Of a stretch of DNA of 64,000 bases, positions 60,101-64,000 are shown in pieces (position 1 is the stretch's first letter; the number at the start of each line of letters is the position of its first letter). The notes beneath the pieces were generated by a model, which saw only the letters and a program-made list of their open reading frames with translations, was not told the origin of the DNA and did not search any database. The position numbers and the translations under genes were made by a program. The stretch is from Rhodospirillum sp047263945 (lineage in GTDB: Bacteria > Pseudomonadota > Alphaproteobacteria > Rhodospirillales > Rhodospirillaceae), in the NCBI RefSeq assembly GCF_047263945.1, contig NZ_JBLAVB010000003.1:186001-250000 (forward strand), written 5' to 3'.

Positions 60101-61450
60101 TATCTCCTCGAACCCGGTTGGAAGGCGGACGCCGCTATCCAGGGCCTCGGCCGCACCCACAGGACCAACCAGGCGCAGCCGCCGCTGTTCCGACCGATCG
60201 CCACGGATGTGAAGGCGGAGAAGCGCTTTCTTTCCACCATCGCCCGGCGGCTCGATACGCTCGGGGCGATTACGCGCGGCCAGCGTCAGACTGGCGGCCA
60301 AGGCCTGTTCCGCCCCGAGGACAATCTCGAAAGCCCCTATGCGCGCGATGCACTGCGCCAGCTCTATCTGTTGCTGGTGCGAGGCAAGGTCGAAGGCTGC
60401 ACACTCGAGCGCTTCGAAACCGCCACCGGCCTGAAGCTGATGGACGCGCATGGCATCAAGGACGAACTGCCGCACATCACCACATTCCTCAACCGGCTGC
60501 TGGCGCTGACGATAGAGCTTCAGGGCGTGCTGTTTACCGCCTTCGAGCAACTTCTTACCTCCAAGATCGAGGGGGCCATCGCCAGCGGCGTCTACGATGT
60601 CGGGCTGGAAACGTTGACGGCGGAAGGCTTCACCGTCACTGATCGCCAGACCATCTATATGCATCCAAGCACGGGCGCCGAGACCCGGCTGCTCACCATC
60701 GCGCAGCGCGCGCGCAACCGCCCGGTCACGCTGGACGAGGCGCTCGGCCACCTCGGCGAACCCGGCGCCAGACTGCTGGTCAACGAGCGCTCCGGCCGCG
60801 CCGCCGTACAGATCCCCGCTACCTCGATCATGCTCGATGATGGCGAGATCGAACGTCGCGTCCGGCTGGTCCGACCAATGGAATCGCACACTGTTCCATT
60901 GAAGATGATGAGCGAGACCCATTGGATCGAGGCGGAGCGCAGCGCCTTCGCCACGGCCTGGGCCGCCGAGGTTGCGGATGTGCCGGAGTTCTCCGACTGC
61001 ACGATCCATATCGTCGCCGGCTTGTTGCTGCCCATATGGAAGCGGCTGCCGAACGAATCCACCCGCGTCTATCGGCTCCAGACCGACGAGGGCGAGCGGA
61101 TCGTCGGCCGCAAGGTCTCTCCAGCCTGGGCGGCCCATGCAACCACGACCGGCGCAGCCACGCTAACGCCCGCCGACGCCTTCATGGCGCTGATGGATGG
61201 GCGCACCATCCTCGACCTCGCTGAGGGACTTCAGCTTCGCCGCGTCCGCGTCATGGGCGCCGATCGCATCGAATTGTCGGGGTTCACCGACACGATGCGC
61301 GAGCGGCTTACCGCCTACGGCCTGTTTCACGAGATCATCTCGTGGAAGCTCAGGATGTTCGTGCCGACCGATGCAGCCGGCCCCGTGGTGCTGGAGCGCG
61401 TGTTGGGCCGCTACCCGCTCCAACGCATCGGCGAACGTGAGGCAGCATGA
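57104..61450 (+). CDS. Methyltransferase / Strawberry-notch-like SNF2 helicase fusion (1448 aa)
   Basis: An N-terminal methyltransferase-like domain has the SAM motif VLEPSAGTGLLAILAEI near residue 150 and NPPF near 217. A helicase of the Strawberry-notch type follows: GDGTGVGKGRQSAAIILDNW near 505, DEAH near 613 (IIFDEAHAMANAGG), VYVSATGATTVHNLAY, and motif VI GLGRTHRTNQAQPPLFRP near 1017. Such proteins are found on conjugative plasmids, phages and integrative elements, where a host-evasion or DNA-processing role is suspected. It overlaps the Toprim gene by ATGA. The frame is intact throughout. Confidence 0.88.
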   Translation: MTMISASATATAAATLPLDSNPEPAAAILAAAGLLLSHLERGERVDGAVLRAAMETAFGASDAAGAWDWKTAYDACEAATILFLRKYGHTLFRKAGTPAARLSALTKIAGLLPTHTRRSTESQTFQQFSTPIPLGLIATHAAAITPADRVLEPSAGTGLLAILAEIAGGTLVLNELADTRARLLSLLFPAILVTQFDAAQIDDHLDAAVTPSVVLMNPPFSVMANVEGRMADATYRHLASALARLAPGGRLVTITGASFAPDNPAWTDIFMRLQERARVVFSAAIDGSVYAKHGTTFPTRLTVIDKRPADDPAVFPVAPGIAPDAATLLGWLTEHLPERLAVDPSVMVPAIPAAAARSVRGYINRAAKVAPTTAPLAEPEGVPLAYETLDGPTGEGGRLSDGIYEGYGLQSIRIIGSQAHPTKLVQSAAMASVAPPKPSYRPRLPAHIHDLLSDAQLETVIYAGEAHADHLAGSWTVDATFDMVSAAREDAQNAVRFRRGFMIGDGTGVGKGRQSAAIILDNWLQGRRKAVWISKSDKLIEDAQRDWSALGMERLLITPLSRFPQGRPITLPEGVLFTTYATLRSDDRGEKVSRVRQIVEWLGSDFDGAIIFDEAHAMANAGGGKGERGDVAASQQGRAGLRLQHALPNARVVYVSATGATTVHNLAYAQRLGLWGGEDFPFSTRAEFVEAIEDGGVAAMEVLARDLRALGLYTARSLSFDGVEYELVEHALSPEQTRIYDAYAGGFAIIHNHLDAAMEAANITGASGTLNRQAKSAARSAFESAKQRFFGHLLTAMKTPTLIRSISSDLEAGHAAVIQIVSTGEALMERRLAELPTEEWNDVRIDITPREYVLDYLAHSFPVQLYEPFTDSEGNLSSRPVYRDGQPVESREAVARRDELIAQLASLPPVPGALDQIVQHFGTELVAEVTGRSRRIVRKSTPLGGDRLVVETRAAAANLAETQSFMDDAKRILIFSDAGGTGRSYHAELSARNTRLRVHYLLEPGWKADAAIQGLGRTHRTNQAQPPLFRPIATDVKAEKRFLSTIARRLDTLGAITRGQRQTGGQGLFRPEDNLESPYARDALRQLYLLLVRGKVEGCTLERFETATGLKLMDAHGIKDELPHITTFLNRLLALTIELQGVLFTAFEQLLTSKIEGAIASGVYDVGLETLTAEGFTVTDRQTIYMHPSTGAETRLLTIAQRARNRPVTLDEALGHLGEPGARLLVNERSGRAAVQIPATSIMLDDGEIERRVRLVRPMESHTVPLKMMSETHWIEAERSAFATAWAAEVADVPEFSDCTIHIVAGLLLPIWKRLPNESTRVYRLQTDEGERIVGRKVSPAWAAHATTTGAATLTPADAFMALMDGRTILDLAEGLQLRRVRVMGADRIELSGFTDTMRERLTAYGLFHEIISWKLRMFVPTDAAGPVVLERVLGRYPLQRIGEREAA

Positions 61451-62490
61451 TGACCCGGCTCGACGCTTCCGATCTGGCGACCCGTCTCGGCCAAGAGGCC
61501 GAGGCGGTGTGCCGCCACTATCTCGACGCCGGCCGTCGCCAGGGCAATTACTGGCAGGTCGGCGATGCCCGCAACACGCCGGGCCGCTCGATGTTCGTGC
61601 GGCTCAAGGAAACGATGAAGGGACCTGCCGGCAAATGGACCGACGCCGCCACCGGCGAACATGGCGACCTGCTCGACGTGATCCGGGAGAGTTGCGGCCT
61701 GATTGACTTCGCCGATGTCGTCGACGAGGCGCGTTCCTTTCTCAGTATGCCGCATCCTGAACCCGCGCCCGCACCCAAGAAACGAATGGGCAAACCAGCT
61801 CCGTCAGGCTCGGCAGAGGCGGCAAAGCGATTGATCGCCATGTCGAAGCGGATCAGCGGCACCCCCGTAGAGACGTATTTCCGCACACGCGGCATTACGG
61901 CTTTGCACGGAACCGGAAACCTGCGCTTCCATCCACACTGCTATTATCGGCCAGATGACCACGGCCCGCTTGAAACCTGGCCAGCGATGATCGCTGCCGT
62001 CACCGATCTTAACGGCCGAATTACTGGCGCCCACCGGACATGGCTCGCCCCTGACGGCACCGGTAAGGCGCCTGTCGAAACGCAGCGCAAGGCGATGGGC
62101 GACTTACTCGGTCATGCCGTTCGCTTCGGGATTGCCGGCGAGGTGATGGCGGCGGGCGAAGGCATCGAAAGCGTCTTGTCGGTACGACAGGCGATACCGG
62201 ACATGGCCATGGCGGCGGCATTGTCCGCTTCCCATCTCGCCGCCATTCTGTTTCCGGAAACGTTGCGTCGGCTCTATATCGTCCGCGACAACGACCCGGC
62301 GGGCGACGGTGCGCGGGACAATTTGGTCGAACGGGCGAACGCGGTCGGGATCGAGGTGATCGTGCTCTCGCCGGTACGGGAGGACTTCAACGAAGATCTC
62401 CGGCACCTTGGCCTCGATGCACTCCGGGCCAATCTCAGGGGCCAACTCGCACCACAGGACGTCGCCCGCTTCATGGCGCTGGCGGCATAA
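61447..62490 (+). CDS. Toprim-domain protein (primase/topoisomerase fold)
   Basis: The 347-residue protein has an N-terminal DUF7146-like region (residues 1-115) and a C-terminal Toprim domain: AAGEGIESVLSVRQA with its catalytic glutamate, and LYIVRDNDPAGDGARDN with the DxD motif. It lacks the zinc-binding domain of DnaG, so it may support element replication as a primase-like protein. It overlaps the Strawberry-notch gene by ATGA. Confidence 0.85.
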   Translation: MMTRLDASDLATRLGQEAEAVCRHYLDAGRRQGNYWQVGDARNTPGRSMFVRLKETMKGPAGKWTDAATGEHGDLLDVIRESCGLIDFADVVDEARSFLSMPHPEPAPAPKKRMGKPAPSGSAEAAKRLIAMSKRISGTPVETYFRTRGITALHGTGNLRFHPHCYYRPDDHGPLETWPAMIAAVTDLNGRITGAHRTWLAPDGTGKAPVETQRKAMGDLLGHAVRFGIAGEVMAAGEGIESVLSVRQAIPDMAMAAALSASHLAAILFPETLRRLYIVRDNDPAGDGARDNLVERANAVGIEVIVLSPVREDFNEDLRHLGLDALRANLRGQLAPQDVARFMALAA

Positions 62491-62814
62491 CCGGCAGGGA
62501 GGAAAGTGGCGAGGTCATCGCCAAATGCCCGCCCGAATGCCCCTACATCGAAAGAGAGCCGCGCCTCGGCCTTCGAGAGGGCGATCGGCCCATAGGCGTG
62601 CCGGGGCGGCAATGGCTGCGCCGACTATTTTCCGGCGGCGGCCCCAAAAGAGAAAATGGGCCGCCTTTCCATCGCGAAACAAAATAGCCGGCTTGTCGCC
62701 ATCCTCCGCTCACGCTTCGGCCCTCCGCTTTGCTGCGGGTGCAGTCCCGTCCCGCCCATGCGCTTCGTCGCCAAGAAGGCCGCGAGGGTCGCGGTCCAAA
62801 CGATGGAGCATCCT
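62491..62814 (+). other. Leader region between the Toprim and DUF2493 genes
   Basis: This 324-bp gap has a GGCGGCCC/GGGCCGCC hairpin (62637-62665, T-rich tail) that may stop the Toprim transcript. The following 150 bases before the DUF2493 start are free of stops in one frame from 62656, but that peptide looks non-coding. I have a recollection that similar sequence precedes DUF2493 genes in other islands, which would suggest a conserved untranslated leader. This was not verified. Confidence 0.35.
62637..62668 (+). terminator. Hairpin after the Toprim gene
   Basis: GGCGGCCC (62637-62644) pairs with GGGCCGCC (62658-62665) around a 13-base A-rich loop, and TTTCC follows. It is a weak intrinsic terminator. 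Confidence 0.4.
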
Positions 62815-63738
62815 ATGAGCGAGCACGACGATTTCGAGCCCCACCACGCATCCTCTCCCACAGACCATCTCCTCCAGGAGCTTCAGCTTTACGGTTATCG
62901 CCCCTTTGAAAACGAGCCAGACCCCCGTCCCCTGCCGGAAGCAAGCCGCGTCACCGGCGCCATTGCCGACATCTTCGACGCCCTCATCGCAACCCTTATG
63001 GACACCCGCCTCGAACCTGATCTCGACGATCTTCTCTGGTCAACCGTCAATCTCTTCCACCGCGCTTGCCACCGGATTGAACGCGAATTGGACGACAACG
63101 AGCAAGGACAGCGCCGCCTTCAGCGCGAACAGGACGGCAGCGAGGTGAAATCCGTCGAACTGGAGCGCCTCACCGCCGAGGGGCAGACGCTTCTGGAACG
63201 CCGCGACGCCTTCGAACTGATGCGCGATCAGGCCGCCGATCATTTCGAGCGCCATACCGGATCAAGCTGGAGGCCCCGCACAGGATCGATGGCCAACCAT
63301 CGCAATCTTACCGCAGCGATGATCGACAGCCGCGACTTCCTGGCAGCCAAACGTCGCGCTGAGACCGAAGCGCTTATACCCGCCGGGCCGAAGATCGCCT
63401 TCACCGGCGGCGACACTGCCGACCACAAGCTAATCTGGGCCAAACTCGATCAGGTCCACGCCAAGCATCCCGATATGGTGTTGATGCACGGCGGCTCTCC
63501 CAAAGGCGCCGAAAAGATCGCTGCGCGCTGGGCCGACCACCGCAAGGTGCCGCAGGTCGCCTTCAGGCCCGACTGGGTGAAGCACGCCAAGGCGGCCCCG
63601 TTCAAACGCAACGATCAGATGCTTTCCGTCATGCCAATCGGCGTTATCGTCTTCCCGGGCACTGGTATTCAAGACAATCTTGCCGACAAGGCTCGCAAAT
63701 TGGGCATCCCGGTTTATCGATTTGGCGGCAGCGCATGA
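62815..63738 (+). CDS. DUF2493 (SLOG-like) domain protein
   Basis: The 307-residue product starts MSEHDDFEPHHASSPTDHLL at 62815. GGAG lies six bases upstream of it, and an alternative in-frame ATG exists at 62803. A helical N-terminal half (residues 20-185) is followed by the DUF2493 nucleotide-binding region: KIAFTGGDTADHKLIWAKLD, VLMHGGSPKGAEKIAARWA, and FRPDWVKHAKAAPFKRNDQM. SLOG-superfamily proteins bind nucleotides or their derivatives. The actual ligand and role in the element are unknown. Confidence 0.8.
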   Translation: MSEHDDFEPHHASSPTDHLLQELQLYGYRPFENEPDPRPLPEASRVTGAIADIFDALIATLMDTRLEPDLDDLLWSTVNLFHRACHRIERELDDNEQGQRRLQREQDGSEVKSVELERLTAEGQTLLERRDAFELMRDQAADHFERHTGSSWRPRTGSMANHRNLTAAMIDSRDFLAAKRRAETEALIPAGPKIAFTGGDTADHKLIWAKLDQVHAKHPDMVLMHGGSPKGAEKIAARWADHRKVPQVAFRPDWVKHAKAAPFKRNDQMLSVMPIGVIVFPGTGIQDNLADKARKLGIPVYRFGGSA

Positions 63739-63822
63739 ACTGACAACTCATATGCCTTGCGACGGCAGTTGACGCTGGTCACGCCGACCGTAAAGTCGCA
63801 TCGTCGAATATGGATTAATAGC

Positions 63823-64000
63823 ATGTTGTCGTTCGGAAATTTGCTCGACGTGAACGGAATAGAACGTCGTAACGTTAGGTTGCTGCGCCATCAGGATAAT
63901 CGCTACAAGGGATATCACTCACCCTACACACTATGGCGGGACCACAGAGATCGCTTCGAGGCATATCAAGAGACCCAGGCGATAGCTGATAAGGCGCGCT
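63823..64000 (+). CDS. Start of a possible GIY-YIG nuclease-family protein, cut by the window edge
   Basis: The frame from ATG 63823 encodes MLSFGNLLDVNGIERRNVRL then LRHQDNRYKGYHSPYTLWRD and continues to the window end (59 codons). The NVRLLRHQDxR and SPYTLWRD pattern is one I recall from N-termini of proteins annotated as GIY-YIG nuclease-like in alphaproteobacteria. The catalytic domain is not visible here. A nuclease function is therefore tentative, but coding status is likely. Confidence 0.6.
   Translation, partial: MLSFGNLLDVNGIERRNVRLLRHQDNRYKGYHSPYTLWRDHRDRFEAYQETQAIADKAR

Noticed and set aside
62656..62814. N-terminal extension of the DUF2493 protein
   Set aside because: The residues before 62815 look non-coding, and a Shine-Dalgarno GGAG at 62805-62808 fits the ATG at 62815.

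Overview
The window looks like a chromosomal stretch of a high-GC alphaproteobacterium, most likely of the Rhodospirillales, that ends inside a genomic island. The evidence is the class II DAHP synthase, the lysC-ptsP pair divergent from ubiG, a GAF-containing PtsP, the house-keeping gene set, and CTAGAGC-type and CTGGGGC-type intergenic palindromes of the kind common in this class. No rRNA, tRNA or CRISPR array was recognised.

Region 1 (1-6.2 kb) is a catabolic block: the start of a leftward FAD oxidase gene, then a tightly coupled rightward operon of hydantoinase/oxoprolinase subunits (hyuA, hyuB), a small [2Fe-2S] protein, and an NAD/FAD oxidoreductase with a C-terminal BFD-like cysteine domain. 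The last two plus the divergent oxidase resemble a three-part opine/amino-acid dehydrogenase. Region 2 (6.3-13.7 kb) is a small exopolysaccharide cluster: a membrane-anchored protein, a GumC/Wzc-type BY-kinase, a glycosyltransferase, a Wza-type lipoprotein and an outer-membrane beta-barrel. It is studded with palindromic repeats, including a 50-nt repeat present twice in inverted orientation.

Region 3 (14-30.4 kb) carries core metabolism and translation: a secreted protein with two symmetric cysteine repeats, glutathione reductase, DAHP synthase, nicotinate phosphoribosyltransferase and NAD synthetase, gltX, cysS, a large PAS/GGDEF/EAL protein with a pseudo-receiver, citramalate synthase, trmJ and rpsD. 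Region 4 (30.5-41.2 kb) holds modBC without modA, ptsP, a nitronate monooxygenase, lysC, ubiG, a decayed IS701-type transposase, a LysR regulator divergent from a DJ-1/PfpI protein and a dienelactone-hydrolase-like protein, and a 43-codon small gene.

Region 5 (41.3 kb to the end) is a genomic island. Its left edge is marked by a 15-base sequence at 41296-41310 that reads as the last codons and stop of guaA (Ile-Glu-Trp-Glu-stop) on the minus strand, a known integration target, with no guaA body attached. Just inside lies a leftward operon of six tightly linked genes: ribbon-helix-helix protein, PLD/SNF2 helicase, DUF4391 protein, beta-class DNA methyltransferase, gamma-glutamylcyclotransferase-like protein, and type III restriction-type helicase-nuclease. 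A trypsin-like peptidase gene runs divergently from it. This composite is the best candidate here for an uncharacterised defence system. Next come element-maintenance genes: ArdC antirestriction protein, a large ParB-like protein, three small coupled genes of unknown function, a 1448-residue methyltransferase/Strawberry-notch helicase, a Toprim protein, a DUF2493 protein and the start of a possible GIY-YIG-associated protein. Three of these transcription units share a recurrent upstream motif. The integrase and right end of the island lie outside the window.
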